From Paracoccaceae bacterium (lineage in GTDB: Bacteria; Pseudomonadota; Alphaproteobacteria; Rhodobacterales; Rhodobacteraceae), in assembly GCA_027492585.1 (NCBI GenBank), contig JAPUEK010000090.1, forward strand, positions 1-64,000: 64,000 bases of DNA. Direction: 5' to 3'. This document shows positions 1 through 9,302 of this stretch, piece by piece. A model generated the notes under the pieces. That model was not told the origin of the DNA. It did no database searches and was given only the letters and a program-made list of their open reading frames with translations. Made by a program: the position numbers and the translations under genes. How positions within the stretch are numbered: position 1 is the first letter of the stretch; each line of letters begins with the position of its first letter.

Positions 1-1
1 G

Positions 2-340
2 GTTGAAGATTGCGTTGACAAGGTCCCGAACCGCTTCGAGCTGGTGATGCTGGCCTCGCATCGCGCCCGCGAAATCCAGTCCGGCTCGCTGCCGACGGTG
101 GACCGCGACAACGACAAGAATCCGGTCGTCGCCCTGCGCGAGATCGCCGAGGAGACGCAGATCGCTTCGGTCCTGCGCGAGCGGATGATCGAAAGCCATC
201 AGACCCAGATCGAGGTCGATGAGCCGGAAGAAGACCAGATGGCGCTTCTGATGTCGGGCGAGATCGACCGCCCGATGACGGATGACATGTCCGAAGAAAA
301 ACTGCTGCGCGCCCTGATGGAAGCGCAAGGCGAACTCTGA
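2..340 (+). CDS. rpoZ: RNA polymerase omega subunit (5' partial)
   Basis: The reading frame is open from base 2 and begins [20 protein letters not shown], which matches the conserved N-terminus of omega after the usual MARVT; only about five residues lie outside the window. Omega is the small subunit that helps assemble and stabilise RNA polymerase and, in proteobacteria, forms part of a ppGpp site. The acidic C-terminal tail (roughly the last 50 residues) is typical of alphaproteobacterial omega. It sits 27 bases upstream of rsh, the alarmone enzyme gene, the same pairing as rpoZ-spoT in many proteobacteria. Confidence 0.93.
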   Translation, partial: VEDCVDKVPNRFELVMLASHRAREIQSGSLPTVDRDNDKNPVVALREIAEETQIASVLRERMIESHQTQIEVDEPEEDQMALLMSGEIDRPMTDDMSEEKLLRALMEAQGEL

Positions 341-367
341 AGCCCGAAGGGCCGGCGCGGGGCGGTG

Positions 368-2503
368 ATGATTGACGTTGAAGACCTCATCGCCCTCGTT
401 CGCAATTACAATCCGCGCTGCAATGCCGATCTGATCCGCAAGGCCTATGCCTATGGGATGCAGATGCATGACGGCCAGATGCGGAAATCGGGGGAACCCT
501 ATTTCACCCATCCCGTCGCCGTTGCCGCCATCCTGACCGAGCAGCAGCTCGACGATGCGACGATCATCACCGCCCTTCTGCACGACACGATCGAGGATAC
601 CAAATCCACCTATTCCGAAGTCTCCCGCCTCTTCGGCGAGGAGGTGGCGGAACTGGTCGATGGCGTGACGAAGCTGACCAATCTCCAGCTTTCCTCGACC
701 GAGAGCCAGCAGGCGGAGAATTTCCGCAAGCTCTTCATGGCCATGTCGAAGGATCTGCGGGTGATCCTCGTCAAGCTTGGCGACCGGCTGCACAACATGC
801 GGACGATCCGGTCGATGAAGCCGGAAAAGCAGGCCCAGAAGGCCCGCGAGACGATGGAGATCTTCGCCCCGCTCGCCGGCCGGATGGGGATGCAGTGGAT
901 GCGCGAGGAGCTGGAAGACCTCGCCTTCAAGGTGCTGAACCCCGAGGCGCGCAATTCCATCATCCGCCGCTTCCTGACCCTGCAGCGCGAGGCGGGCGAT
1001 GTGGTCCACAAGATCACCGCCGACATCCGGGTCGAGTTGGAGAAGGTGCAGATCGACGCCGATGTCTATGGCCGGGCCAAGAAGCCCTATTCGATCTGGC
1101 GCAAGATGCAGGAGAAGGATCTGGCCTTCTCCCGCCTGTCGGACATCTACGGCTTCCGGGTGATCTGCGGCTCCGTCGCCGATTGCTACCGGATTCTGGG
1201 CGTGATCCACCAACGCTGGCGTGCCGTGCCGGGGCGGTTCAAGGATTACATCAGCCAGCCGAAATCGAACGGCTACCGCTCCATCCACACCACGGTTTCG
1301 GGCCGTGACGGCAAGCGGGTGGAGGTGCAGATCCGCACGCGCGAGATGCACGAGGTCGCCGAGGCCGGTGTCGCCGCCCATTGGTCCTACCGCGAGGGCG
1401 TGCGGGCGAAGAACCCCTTCGCCGTCGATCCGGCCAAATGGATCGCGGGCCTGACGGAGCGGCTCGATCAGGGCGACCACGACGAGTTTCTCGAAAACGT
1501 CAAATTGGAAATGTATTCCGATCAGGTCTTCTGCTTCACGCCGAAGGGGGATGTGATCCAGCTTCCGCGCGGGGCGACGCCCTTGGACTACGCCTATGCG
1601 ATCCACACGCGGATCGGCAATTCCTGCGTCTCCGCCAAGGTGGACGGCATCCGGGTCCCGCTCTGGACCCGGCTGAAGAACGGCCAGTCGGTGGAGATCA
1701 TCACCGCCGAGGGGCAGCGCCCGCAGGCGAGCTGGATCGACATCGTGACGACCGGCCGGGCCAAGGCGGCGATTCGCCGTTCCCTGCGCGAGGAAGACCG
1801 CGGACGGTTCGTGCGGCTCGGGCAGGAGCTGGCGCGCTCCGCCTTCGAGCATGTCGGCAAGAAATGCTCCGACAAGGCGCTGCGGACCGCCGCGAAGATG
1901 CTCGGCGTGCCGGACGAGAACGAATTGCTGGCCCAGCTCGGCTCCGCCGAGATCGCGGCGCGCAAGGTGGTCGAGACGCTTTACCCCGAACTGGCGCTGC
2001 CCGGTGCCGAGGAAGTGGATGCCGCCCGTCCCGTCGCAGGCCTGACCGCTGACCAGAGCTTCCGCCGCGCGCCCTGCTGCCAGCCCCTGCCGGGGGAGCG
2101 GATCGTCGGCATCACCTATCGCGGACAGGGGGTTGTGATCCACGCCATCGACTGCCCCGCCCTCGTGGAATTCGAGGAGCAGCCGAACCGCTGGGTCGAT
2201 CTGCATTGGCACGCCGGTCGTCACAAGGCGGTGAATACGGTCGCTCTGGAATTGACCATCTCCAACGATGCGGGTGTTCTTGGTCGGATATGCACCTTGA
2301 TCGGGGAGCAGAAGGCCAATATCTCCGATCTGCGGTTCACAGAACGCAAGCCGGACTTCTTCCGTCTGATCGTGGATGTGGACCTGCGGGATGTCGAACA
2401 TCTGCATATGGTCATGACCGCCCTTGAGGCGGAAACCGATGTTGCACAGGTCTCGCGTCACAGGGATGTGACGCTGAAGCCGCAGAATAAGGCTCCTGAG
2501 TAG
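368..2503 (+). CDS. rsh: Bifunctional (p)ppGpp synthetase/hydrolase (RelA/SpoT homolog)
   Basis: The protein has about 711 residues with the full long-RSH domain order. An HD hydrolase domain carries H50 and the HD pair in LLHDTIEDT near residue 73. The synthetase domain contains GRFKDYISQPKSNGYRSIHT. A TGS domain starts at VFCFTPKGDVIQLPRG near residue 390, and a C-terminal ACT domain begins near 640. It makes and degrades the stringent-response alarmone; most alphaproteobacteria have this single enzyme. GTG at 365 and ATG at 368 are adjacent possible starts and ATG is preferred. It follows rpoZ and precedes a DUF2062 gene by 23 bases. Confidence 0.95.
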   Translation: MIDVEDLIALVRNYNPRCNADLIRKAYAYGMQMHDGQMRKSGEPYFTHPVAVAAILTEQQLDDATIITALLHDTIEDTKSTYSEVSRLFGEEVAELVDGVTKLTNLQLSSTESQQAENFRKLFMAMSKDLRVILVKLGDRLHNMRTIRSMKPEKQAQKARETMEIFAPLAGRMGMQWMREELEDLAFKVLNPEARNSIIRRFLTLQREAGDVVHKITADIRVELEKVQIDADVYGRAKKPYSIWRKMQEKDLAFSRLSDIYGFRVICGSVADCYRILGVIHQRWRAVPGRFKDYISQPKSNGYRSIHTTVSGRDGKRVEVQIRTREMHEVAEAGVAAHWSYREGVRAKNPFAVDPAKWIAGLTERLDQGDHDEFLENVKLEMYSDQVFCFTPKGDVIQLPRGATPLDYAYAIHTRIGNSCVSAKVDGIRVPLWTRLKNGQSVEIITAEGQRPQASWIDIVTTGRAKAAIRRSLREEDRGRFVRLGQELARSAFEHVGKKCSDKALRTAAKMLGVPDENELLAQLGSAEIAARKVVETLYPELALPGAEEVDAARPVAGLTADQSFRRAPCCQPLPGERIVGITYRGQGVVIHAIDCPALVEFEEQPNRWVDLHWHAGRHKAVNTVALELTISNDAGVLGRICTLIGEQKANISDLRFTERKPDFFRLIVDVDLRDVEHLHMVMTALEAETDVAQVSRHRDVTLKPQNKAPE

Positions 2504-2526
2504 GAGCAAGGAAGGAACGGGCGAAG

Positions 2527-3225
2527 GTGGTATTCAAACGGCGGGAACCTCTGGGCTGGCTCGAGTGGATGCGCGAGATGGTCTACCCGAAGGGTGGCTT
2601 CCGCCGGGCGACGCGCTATGTCATCCACCGGATGAGCCGCCTTCCCGATGAGCCGCACCGCATCGCCCGCGGGATCTTCGCGGGATTTCTCGTGGGGTTC
2701 CTGCCGCTTCCGGGCTTGCAGTTCGTCGCGGCATGGGCGGCGGCCCGGCTGATGCGCGGCAATGTGTTGGCGGCCCTGCTTGGCACCTTCAACACCAACC
2801 CGCTGACCACGCCCTTCTTCGCCGTCTTTGCCATGACCCTCGGCCATTGGCTGATGGGGGTGGAAATGCCGCTGTCCGCCGAGGGCATCGGCAATGCCTT
2901 CGCCCATGCCGGCAGCGACCTGTGGCGCAATTTCATGGCGATCTTCACCCCGGAAACCATGCATTGGGGCGGGCTGATCCGCTTCTGGCACGACATCTAC
3001 GTGCCGTATTTCATCGGCGCCCTGTTGCCGGGCATCATCCTGTCGCTTGCGGCCTATTACATCACTATTCCGATCGTGAAGGCCTATCAGAAGGCCCGTG
3101 CCGCCAAGGCGGACGAACGGCGCGAGCGGCGCGGCAAACTGCGTGCGACGATCGCGGAGGCCGCAGCGCGACGCAAGCAGCGCAGCGAGCATCCGGGGGA
3201 TGACGAAGGCCCCGTTGCGCCCTGA
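2527..3225 (+). CDS. DUF2062 family membrane protein
   Basis: This 232-residue protein starts at GTG, preceded by an AAGGAACGGGCGAAG purine-rich stretch. The core RGIFAGFLVGFLPLPGLQF followed by FNTNPLTTPFF is the DUF2062 signature. Two or three hydrophobic segments (about residues 50-75, 90-120 and 160-180) suggest an inner-membrane protein, and the C-terminus is long, charged and Arg/Lys/Glu-rich. No function is established for the family. The place between rsh and pdxJ is conserved in Rhodobacterales. The family call is firm; the role is unknown. Confidence 0.85.
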   Translation: MVFKRREPLGWLEWMREMVYPKGGFRRATRYVIHRMSRLPDEPHRIARGIFAGFLVGFLPLPGLQFVAAWAAARLMRGNVLAALLGTFNTNPLTTPFFAVFAMTLGHWLMGVEMPLSAEGIGNAFAHAGSDLWRNFMAIFTPETMHWGGLIRFWHDIYVPYFIGALLPGIILSLAAYYITIPIVKAYQKARAAKADERRERRGKLRATIAEAAARRKQRSEHPGDDEGPVAP

Positions 3226-3288
3226 GCCGGTTGCACCATAAGCTTGTGGCCTGAGCCGCAACGGATCGGCGGCAAGAAGGAACATCAG

Positions 3289-4047
3289 ATGACCAGTGCC
3301 TCTCCCCCGTCCCGGCAACGCCTCGGCGTGAACATCGACCATGTTGCAACGGTGCGAAATGCCCGTGGCGCCGCCTGGCCGGACCCGCTGCGCGCCGCCC
3401 TTCTGGCGGAAGCGGCGGGGGCGGACGGGATCACCGCCCATCTGCGCGAGGATCGCCGCCACATCCGCGACGCCGATATCGAGGCGCTGATGGCGGGGAT
3501 CGGAATCCCGCTCAACTTCGAATGTGCCGCGACCGCCGAGATGCAGGCGATTGCGCTGCGGCTGAAGCCCCATGCCATCTGCCTCGTGCCGGAGAAGCGC
3601 GAGGAGCGCACGACGGAAGGCGGACTCGATGTGGCGGGCGACGAGGCGCGGCTCGCGGCCTATATCGCGCCCCTGCGCGACGCCGGCTGCCGGGTGTCGA
3701 TGTTCATCAGCCACGATCCGCGCCAGATCGAAGCCTCGGCCCGGATCGGCGCGGCAGTGGTGGAACTGCACACCGGCCTTTATTCCGAGCTGCACGCCGA
3801 CGGCCATCTGGCCGAGGCGGAGGCGGAGCTCGACGCCCTTCGCAACGGTGCGGCCCTCGCCTATTCGCTCGGGCTGGAAGTTCACGCCGGCCATGGCCTG
3901 ACCTATGAAAACGTCGCGCCCGTCGCCGCCATGCCGGAGGTGAAGGAGCTGAACATCGGCCATTTCCTGATCGGCGAGGCGATCTATCTCGGCCTCGGCC
4001 CCGCCATCGAGGAAATGCGCCGCCGGATGGACGAGGCGCGCGGCTGA
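3289..4047 (+). CDS. pdxJ: Pyridoxine 5'-phosphate synthase
   Basis: PdxJ condenses 1-deoxy-xylulose-5-phosphate with 3-amino-2-oxopropyl phosphate to give pyridoxine 5'-phosphate, the last ring-forming step of DXP-dependent vitamin B6 synthesis. The 252-residue protein opens with [17 protein letters not shown], the family N-terminal phosphate and substrate site, and contains [20 protein letters not shown] and [16 protein letters not shown] 3289 was chosen because AGAAGG lies 9 bases upstream and the conserved N-terminus follows; an in-frame upstream extension has no homologous look. It is a (beta/alpha)8-barrel enzyme acting in the cytoplasm. Confidence 0.95.
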   Translation: MTSASPPSRQRLGVNIDHVATVRNARGAAWPDPLRAALLAEAAGADGITAHLREDRRHIRDADIEALMAGIGIPLNFECAATAEMQAIALRLKPHAICLVPEKREERTTEGGLDVAGDEARLAAYIAPLRDAGCRVSMFISHDPRQIEASARIGAAVVELHTGLYSELHADGHLAEAEAELDALRNGAALAYSLGLEVHAGHGLTYENVAPVAAMPEVKELNIGHFLIGEAIYLGLGPAIEEMRRRMDEARG

Positions 4048-4120
4048 GATCCGAGGCGGATGCCTGCCCTTCGACCGAACTTTCGACCTGATTCCCCGTG
4101 TTTTCAATGTGGAGGTTAGA

Positions 4121-4630
4121 ATGAACCGTTACTGGCTGATGATCCTCGGCGTGTTGCTGATCCTTGGCGGCGTGCTGACGCTGATCCATCCCTTCCCCGC
4201 CTCGCTCACCATCGAGATTTTCGCAGGCTGGGCCTTTCTGGTGCTCGGCATCCTGCAGATCGTGGCGGCCTTCCGCCATCGTGGCGAGGGATCGGCGCTC
4301 TGGCTCGGTCTGATCGGGGCGCTGATGGCGCTGATCGGGGTGGAGCTCTTGCGCGATCCGCTGGCGGGGCTGGTGGCGCTGACCGCCGTGGTGGCCATCG
4401 CCTTCATCGTGTCGGGCCTGATCAAGCTGGCGCTCTGGAACGGCTTGCGCGGCACGCCCTTCGGCTGGGGCATCCTGCTGTCTGGCGCCGTGTCGATCCT
4501 GCTCGGCATCATGGTGCTGACCAATATCCCGATGTCGGCAGCGGTGCTTCTCGGCACGCTTCTGGGGATCGAGATGATCTCCTCCGGCGTCACCACGCTG
4601 CTGCTGGCTTCGGCGCTGCGGCAGGCATGA
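4121..4630 (+). CDS. HdeD/DUF308-type small membrane protein
   Basis: This 169-residue protein is almost entirely hydrophobic, with about six predicted transmembrane segments arranged as repeated pairs. The Gly/Leu-rich [17 protein letters not shown] and [18 protein letters not shown] are characteristic of the HdeD (DUF308) family. The ATG at 4121 sits 5 bases after a strong GGAGG and is preferred over the GTG at 4109. Its stop overlaps the acpS start (ATGA), so the two are translationally coupled. HdeD is linked to acid resistance in enterics; here only the fold and membrane location can be claimed. Confidence 0.8.
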   Translation: MNRYWLMILGVLLILGGVLTLIHPFPASLTIEIFAGWAFLVLGILQIVAAFRHRGEGSALWLGLIGALMALIGVELLRDPLAGLVALTAVVAIAFIVSGLIKLALWNGLRGTPFGWGILLSGAVSILLGIMVLTNIPMSAAVLLGTLLGIEMISSGVTTLLLASALRQA

Positions 4631-5067
4631 TCCTCGGCATCGGCAGCGATCTGTGCAACATCGAGCGGATCGAGGCCACCCTCGCCCGCTTCGGGGAGCG
4701 TTTCCTGAAGCGGGTTTTCACCGAACGCGAACAGCGCAAGGCGCAAAGCCGCCCGCGCGCGGTGGCGGCCACCTATGCCAAACGCTGGGCGGCCAAGGAG
4801 GCCTGCTCCAAGGCGCTCGGCACCGGGTTGCGGATGGGGATTTCCTGGAAGGACATGGGCGTGACGAACCTGCGTTCCGGCCAGCCCGTGATGCAGGTGA
4901 CGGGCTGGGCCGCCACCCGCCTGGCCGAGATGACCCCGCCGGGGCATGAGGCGGTCATCCATGTCACCCTGACCGACGATCACCCCTGGGCGCAGGCCTT
5001 CGTGGTGATCGAGGCGCGGCCCCTTGCGGCCACCGCCTTTCCGCCCGCCGCACCCGCCCGAACTTGA
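4627..5067 (+). CDS. acpS: Holo-[acyl-carrier-protein] synthase
   Basis: AcpS transfers the 4'-phosphopantetheine arm of coenzyme A onto acyl carrier protein, activating fatty-acid synthesis. The 146-residue protein begins [15 protein letters not shown] (Asp8 binds Mg2+) and has the second signature [14 protein letters not shown] with the metal-binding Glu. It overlaps the preceding membrane-protein gene by ATGA and precedes lepB, a common alphaproteobacterial order (pdxJ-acpS-lepB-rnc-era). It is slightly longer than typical AcpS, with a Pro/Ala-rich C-terminal tail. Confidence 0.95.
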   Translation: MILGIGSDLCNIERIEATLARFGERFLKRVFTEREQRKAQSRPRAVAATYAKRWAAKEACSKALGTGLRMGISWKDMGVTNLRSGQPVMQVTGWAATRLAEMTPPGHEAVIHVTLTDDHPWAQAFVVIEARPLAATAFPPAAPART

Positions 5068-5092
5068 CTCCCGCTCCCCCGGCGCGCATGTA
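5064..5092 (+). promoter_or_regulatory. Candidate sigma-70-type promoter for lepB
   Basis: TTGACT (5064-5069) is followed after 17 bases by CATGTA (5087-5092), leaving about 28 bases to the lepB ATG at 5121. The -35 box is strong and the -10 box is weak, which is common in high-GC alphaproteobacteria. It overlaps the last codons of acpS, suggesting that lepB-rnc-era can be transcribed independently. Confidence 0.45.
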
Positions 5093-5120
5093 GCCCCCGA
5101 TCCATCAAGAGGCGTGATCC

Positions 5121-5909
5121 ATGGCCAGCAAGGCAAAATCCGAAAGCGGCATCGTCGAGACCATCAAGACGGTGTTCTGGGCTCTGGTCATTGCGGGCGT
5201 GTTCCGCACCCTCTTCTTCCAGCCCTTCTGGATCCCTTCGGAATCCATGAAGGACACGCTGCTGATCGGCGACTTCGTCTTCGTCAACAAGATGGCCTAT
5301 GGCTATTCCAAATATTCCTGCCCCTTCGCGCTTTGCCCGATTTCCGGCCGGGTTCTCTTCAGCGAGCCGGAGCGCGGCGATGTGGTGGTCTTCCGCCATC
5401 CGGTCAACGGCTCCGATTTCGTGAAGCGCCTGATCGGCCTGCCGGGTGATACCGTGCAGATGAAGAACGGTGTGCTCTACCTCAACGGCGCCGAAGTGCC
5501 GCAGACCCCCGATGGCGTCTTCGAGGAGGTGAAGGAACCGCAGGGGCCGATGGGCAACCAGCCGCGCTGCGCCAACGATCCGGTGGGCATCGGCGCCATC
5601 TGCCAGAAGCCGCGCTCCATCGAGACGCTGCCGGGCGGGCGTCAGCATGACGTGCTGAACATCGAGGACGGCGGCTTTGCCGACAACACCGATGTCTTCA
5701 CCGTGCCGCCGGGGCATTACTTCTTCATGGGCGACAACCGCGACAACAGCCAGGACAGCCGCTTCTCGCAGGCCGTGGGCGGGGTGGGCTTCGTTCCGGC
5801 GGAAAACCTGATCGGCCGGGCGGACCGGGTGATCTTCTCCTCCGCAGGGCGCTCGATGCTGTATTTCTGGACTTGGCGCATGGACCGCTTCTTCGAAGCG
5901 GTGAAGTGA
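5121..5909 (+). CDS. lepB: Signal peptidase I
   Basis: This membrane serine protease cleaves signal peptides from Sec-exported preproteins. The 262-residue protein has one N-terminal transmembrane segment (about residues 15-35), the nucleophile motif [14 protein letters not shown] with Ser42, the general-base motif [12 protein letters not shown] with Lys102, and the late box [12 protein letters not shown]. These are boxes B, D and E of the S26 family. The gene is followed 10 bases later by rnc, and lepB-rnc-era is a widely conserved operon. Confidence 0.96.
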   Translation: MASKAKSESGIVETIKTVFWALVIAGVFRTLFFQPFWIPSESMKDTLLIGDFVFVNKMAYGYSKYSCPFALCPISGRVLFSEPERGDVVVFRHPVNGSDFVKRLIGLPGDTVQMKNGVLYLNGAEVPQTPDGVFEEVKEPQGPMGNQPRCANDPVGIGAICQKPRSIETLPGGRQHDVLNIEDGGFADNTDVFTVPPGHYFFMGDNRDNSQDSRFSQAVGGVGFVPAENLIGRADRVIFSSAGRSMLYFWTWRMDRFFEAVK

Positions 5910-5919
5910 GAGGGGGCGC

Positions 5920-6609
5920 GTGAGGCTCTCCGCCGATCTCAGGGCCTTCGAGGCGCGCATCGGGCATCCGTTCCGCCAGCCCGCGCTTCTGGCGCGGGCG
6001 GTGACCCATTCGTCGATCTCCTCCGCGACCCGGCCCGACAACCAGCGGCTTGAGTTTCTGGGCGACCGGGTGCTCGGCCTCGTCATGGCCGAGGCGCTTC
6101 TGGGCGCCGACGGCAAGGCGAGCGAGGGCCAGCTTGCGCCGCGCTTCAACGCCCTCGTCCGCAAGGAAACCTGCGCCGAGGTCGCGCGGGAAATCGGGCT
6201 CGGCGAGGTGCTGAAACTCGGCCGGTCCGAAATGATGTCGGGCGGGCGGCGCAAGGATGCGCTTCTCGGCGATGCGGTCGAGGCGATCATCGCCGCCGTC
6301 TATCTCGACAGCGGCTTCGAGGCGGCCAAGGCGCTGATCCTGCGGCTCTGGGGCTCCCGGATCGGCGCGGTCGAGGAAGACGCCCGAGATCCCAAGACCA
6401 GCCTTCAGGAATGGGCGCAGGCCCGCGCCATGCCGCCGCCGAGCTATAACGAAACCGGCCGCGAAGGCCCCGACCACCAGCCGTTCTTCACGGTGGAGGT
6501 CCGACTTGCCAATGGCGAGGCCGAAAGCGCCCGCGCCGGATCGAAACGCGCCGCCGAACAGATGGCGGCACGGGCCTTGCTGGCCCGGCTGGAGAGCGCC
6601 CATGACTGA
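5920..6609 (+). CDS. rnc: Ribonuclease III
   Basis: RNase III is the double-strand-specific RNase that processes rRNA precursors and structured mRNAs. The 229-residue protein has the catalytic motif [14 protein letters not shown] (E45, D49) and the second acidic pair in [18 protein letters not shown] (D118, E121), followed by a C-terminal dsRNA-binding domain with the typical ending [15 protein letters not shown]. The start is GTG, immediately after AGGGGG. The 3' end overlaps era by 8 bases, so translation is likely coupled. Confidence 0.96.
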   Translation: MRLSADLRAFEARIGHPFRQPALLARAVTHSSISSATRPDNQRLEFLGDRVLGLVMAEALLGADGKASEGQLAPRFNALVRKETCAEVAREIGLGEVLKLGRSEMMSGGRRKDALLGDAVEAIIAAVYLDSGFEAAKALILRLWGSRIGAVEEDARDPKTSLQEWAQARAMPPPSYNETGREGPDHQPFFTVEVRLANGEAESARAGSKRAAEQMAARALLARLESAHD

Positions 6610-7546
6610 CAAACAGACGGCGGATCACGCCACCCCCGAAGCCACCCGCGCCGGATTCGTCGCCCTGATCGGCGAGCCAAATGCCGGGAAATCCACGCTG
6701 CTGAACCGCATGGTGGGGGCCAAGGTGTCGATCGTCACCCACAAGGTCCAGACCACGCGCACCCGCATCCGCGGCGTCTGCATGGACGGGGCGGCGCAGA
6801 TCGTCTTCGTCGATACGCCCGGCCTGTTCCGCCCGCGCCGCCGGCTCGACCGCGCCATGGTCAAGGCGGCCTGGGGAGGGGCGGCGGATGCCGATATCAT
6901 CGTCCTTCTGATCGAAGCGCATCGCGGCCTGACCGAAGGGGTGGAGGCGATCATCGACCGGATGCGCGACCAGATCCCACAGGGCCAGCCCGTCGCCCTC
7001 GCCATCAACAAGATCGACCGGGTGAAGGCCGAAGTCCTGCTCGCCCTTGCCCAGAAGATGAATGAGGCCTTCCCCTTTGCCGAGACTTTCATGATCTCTG
7101 CCGAAAAGGGTCATGGGGTGGAAAAGCTGAAGCACTGGCTGGCCGGCGCCCTTCCCGAAGGCCCGTGGTTCTACCCCGAGGACCAGATCGCCGATCTGCC
7201 GATGCGGATGATCGCCGCCGAGATGACCCGCGAGAAGCTGACGCTGCGCCTCCATGAGGAGCTGCCCTATCAGCTTACCGTGGAGACCGAGAAATGGGAG
7301 GACAAGCCCGACGGCTCCACCCGGATCGACCAGCTCATCTATGTCGCCCGCGATGGCCACAAGGGCATCGTGCTCGGCAATGGTGGCGAGACGATCAAGA
7401 GCATCGGTCAGGCGGCGCGGGCGGAGATTTCGGAGTTTCTGGGCCGCACCGTCCACCTTTTCCTGCAGGTGAAGGTGCGTCCGAACTGGCTGGAAGAGGC
7501 AGAGCGCTATTCGGAAATGGGGCTCGACTTCAAGGATGGCGATTAG
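6602..7546 (+). CDS. era: GTPase Era
   Basis: Era is an essential GTPase that binds the 3' end of 16S rRNA during 30S maturation. The 314-residue protein has G1 GEPNAGKST (residues 24-32), G3 [12 protein letters not shown]4 INKID and a C-terminal KH domain with [15 protein letters not shown]. The ATG at 6602 lies inside the end of rnc and starts a short N-terminal extension before the G domain. The GLFRPRR switch region is the form seen in Era. Confidence 0.96.
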   Translation: MTDKQTADHATPEATRAGFVALIGEPNAGKSTLLNRMVGAKVSIVTHKVQTTRTRIRGVCMDGAAQIVFVDTPGLFRPRRRLDRAMVKAAWGGAADADIIVLLIEAHRGLTEGVEAIIDRMRDQIPQGQPVALAINKIDRVKAEVLLALAQKMNEAFPFAETFMISAEKGHGVEKLKHWLAGALPEGPWFYPEDQIADLPMRMIAAEMTREKLTLRLHEELPYQLTVETEKWEDKPDGSTRIDQLIYVARDGHKGIVLGNGGETIKSIGQAARAEISEFLGRTVHLFLQVKVRPNWLEEAERYSEMGLDFKDGD

Positions 7547-7613
7547 GACCAACCGTCACTCGGACCGGATGCGGAGAGCCCCGGCGGGGCCGCCCCCCTT
7601 ATCATTTTCTGTC

Positions 7614-7664
7614 GATAAATACCCTGCGGAGAGATCCGGAGGGGTGCAAAATCCCTCCGGCGCC
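7614..7664. repeat. GC-rich intergenic stem-loop repeat, copy 1
   Basis: The core is a hairpin with arms CCGGAGGG and CCCTCCGG around a TGCAAAA-containing loop, preceded by AAATACCCTGCGGAGAGA and ending GGCGCC. A second copy at 13,989-14,042 has the same layout with arms changed on both sides (CCGGGGGG/CCCCCCGG), so the stem is preserved while its sequence differs. It lies downstream of era and of the convergent small membrane-protein gene and may act as a bidirectional terminator. Confidence 0.6.
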
Positions 7665-7702
7665 TCAGTCTGCCGCAGGCCGGCCGGCTCCGGGCCAGAC
7701 GT

Positions 7703-7885
7703 TCAGCCCCTGCGCCGCAGCGTGACGAGGAACCAGATCACCCCGCCAAGGCCAAGCAGGCCGCCCGCGACCTGGAGAATCGAGGTCACGGTCGCGTCGA
7801 ACCCCGCCGCGACGGAGAGGAAGATCAGCACCATGCCGACAAGGGCGGTGATCCGGGGCGCGAGGGCGAGGGGTCTGGAACTCAT
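7703..7885 (-). CDS. Small two-helix membrane protein, unknown
   Basis: The 60-residue product has two hydrophobic stretches (about residues 10-28 and 35-55) separated by a short polar turn, and a basic C-terminus (TLRRRG). It is convergent with era. No family is recognised. Coding status rests on the clean hydrophobic pattern, the ATG start and the absence of any competing frame; the ribosome-binding site is weak (AAAGGC about 10 bases upstream). Confidence 0.5.
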   Translation of the reverse strand: MSSRPLALAPRITALVGMVLIFLSVAAGFDATVTSILQVAGGLLGLGGVIWFLVTLRRRG

Positions 7886-7983
7886 GCGTCATGCCTTTCT
7901 GTTGTCCGGTCAGCCTAGGAAATGCTCCGCTTCTGCTCAAGTGACGAAGCCTGTCATCGGAGCCGCGGTGTGAGGGGGATGGC

Positions 7984-8319
7984 ATGGCGCGGCTGACGGC
8001 GGACTTCTGGGTGGCGGCCTATCTCGCCCGGCTGCGGCTGGCGGACATCCCCGCCTATGTCACGGCCAAGGGCGACCCGACCGCCGGGGCCGTGGTGGTG
8101 AAGGTCGCAACGCTCGACGGGCAGGCACGGGCCTGGCAGCGCAGCTATGACCTCCAGCAGGACGGGCGCATCTGGGTGGTGCTGGCCGAGGGGGCGGAGC
8201 GCGAGGTCGATGCCGCCCTCGCCCGGCAGCGCGCCCGGGACCCCGACCTTTGGGTGATAGAGCTGGAAGATCGCGCGGGGCGCACGCTCCTCGATCAGGA
8301 GGGGTTGAGCCGGGAATAA
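7984..8319 (+). CDS. DUF1491 family protein
   Basis: This 111-residue cytoplasmic protein begins MARLTADFWVAAYLARLRLA and ends in the pattern WVIELEDRAGRTLLDQEG, both typical of DUF1491, a small family confined largely to alphaproteobacteria. Function is unknown. It is preceded by a GAGGGGG stretch 8 bases before the ATG. The last 25 bases overlap the 3' end of the convergent Pr6Pr gene. Confidence 0.8.
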   Translation: MARLTADFWVAAYLARLRLADIPAYVTAKGDPTAGAVVVKVATLDGQARAWQRSYDLQQDGRIWVVLAEGAEREVDAALARQRARDPDLWVIELEDRAGRTLLDQEGLSRE

Positions 8320-8945
8320 CGGCGGAGCCGCCCGGCGAGCCAGAAGATCGCGGCGCTGATCGCCAGAAGCGCGGCGAAAATCCCGGTGAGGGTGAGGAGG
8401 ACAGCCCCCCAGCCGATCGCATCCACGTTCAGGAACGGATAGGGCCAGATCCCGGTGACAAGCCCCCGGATCAGCGCATAGGCGCAATAGGCCACGGGCC
8501 AGAGCAGCCATCCCGCCACATCGCGGCGTGCCACTTCCTTCGGAGCGAAACCCGCCCACCACAGGAACATGGCCAGCGGCACCCCCGTATGCAGCCCGAG
8601 ATCCGCCCAGTACTGCACCCCCTCCGGCGCCCGGAGCCGGGCCAGAAGCATGTGGTGGACAAGAGCGACGAGCAGGATCGACACCAGCAGCCCCGCCGCC
8701 CGTGCAGCCCCGATCCGCCAGCCCCAGGCCACGGCGAGCATATGGCCCGCGACCAGCAGATTGGTCAGCACCGTGAAGAACTGCGCCAGAAACCAGAGCC
8801 TCGGACCGGGGGCCGGAACCGTCTCCAGCGCATCGAACTGCGCGCGCAGCGCCGCCATGGCGAGAAAGCCCACGGCAAGGGCGGCAAGACGCGGGCCGTA
8901 GGGGCCGCGCGGCGAGGTCGGGAGGAAGGGGCGCTCGGAGGTCAT
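8295..8945 (-). CDS. Pr6Pr family integral membrane protein
   Basis: The 216-residue protein has six predicted transmembrane helices. The layout and the motif QFFTVLTNLLVAGHML, followed by HHMLLA and later YPFLNVDAIGWG, match the Pr6Pr family, a six-helix membrane family of unknown function related to FAR-17a/AIG1 proteins. The ATG at 8945 places the first helix near residue 20; a longer frame upstream runs through repeat-rich DNA and is not used. It overlaps the end of the DUF1491 gene. Confidence 0.75.
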   Translation of the reverse strand: MTSERPFLPTSPRGPYGPRLAALAVGFLAMAALRAQFDALETVPAPGPRLWFLAQFFTVLTNLLVAGHMLAVAWGWRIGAARAAGLLVSILLVALVHHMLLARLRAPEGVQYWADLGLHTGVPLAMFLWWAGFAPKEVARRDVAGWLLWPVAYCAYALIRGLVTGIWPYPFLNVDAIGWGAVLLTLTGIFAALLAISAAIFWLAGRLRRYSRLNPS

Positions 8946-9302
8946 GGGTCTTGATGCCTTGGCACGGCGCGGGCGGCAAGTGGGCTTTCCGGAAGCGGGA
9001 ACGCGAGGAGGAAAGCTGCGCCTCCGGCGGGGATATTTGGGCCAGTATGAAAGGGCTGACGTGCGAGAGGGGGCAGGCGGCCTCTCTCGGGGAGGTCCGG
9101 GCAGGAACCTGTATGACGAGGCGGGCCGCATCCGCGGGGCGGCTGGCCTCTCTCGGGGAGGTAAGTCCGGGCAGGCGCCGCGGGGCTCCGTGTTCTGGTC
9201 GCGGGCAACCTTCCGCGTGCAGGTGCCGTTTCATCTGGCGCCCCAGCCAGCGGCGGAGTGTCGGGCCTTGCCGCTTCCGGGCTTCGCCCCGATACTCCGC
9301 GC
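8946..9302. repeat. Repeat-bearing spacer between the Pr6Pr gene and recO
   Basis: This 357-base spacer holds no convincing gene. It contains a GC-rich element near 9,013-9,045 (CTCCGGCGGGGATATTTGGG) that resembles the tail of the intergenic repeats at 7,614 and 13,989. It also contains two copies of GGCCTCTCTCGGGGAGGT (9,079-9,096 and 9,145-9,162), each followed within 3 bases by TCCGGGCAGG. Each copy is a small inverted repeat (CCTCTC/GAGAGG-like). Confidence 0.55.

Noticed and set aside
2458-4107. Long minus-strand frames opposite DUF2062/pdxJ
   Set aside because: Arg/His/Gly-rich composition and exact overlap with well-supported plus-strand genes; typical high-GC shadow frames.
9079-9174. 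Duplicated GGCCTCTCTCGGGGAGGT as a CRISPR or attachment site
   Set aside because: Only two copies, 66 bases apart, with no mobile gene near; treated as a minor intergenic repeat.
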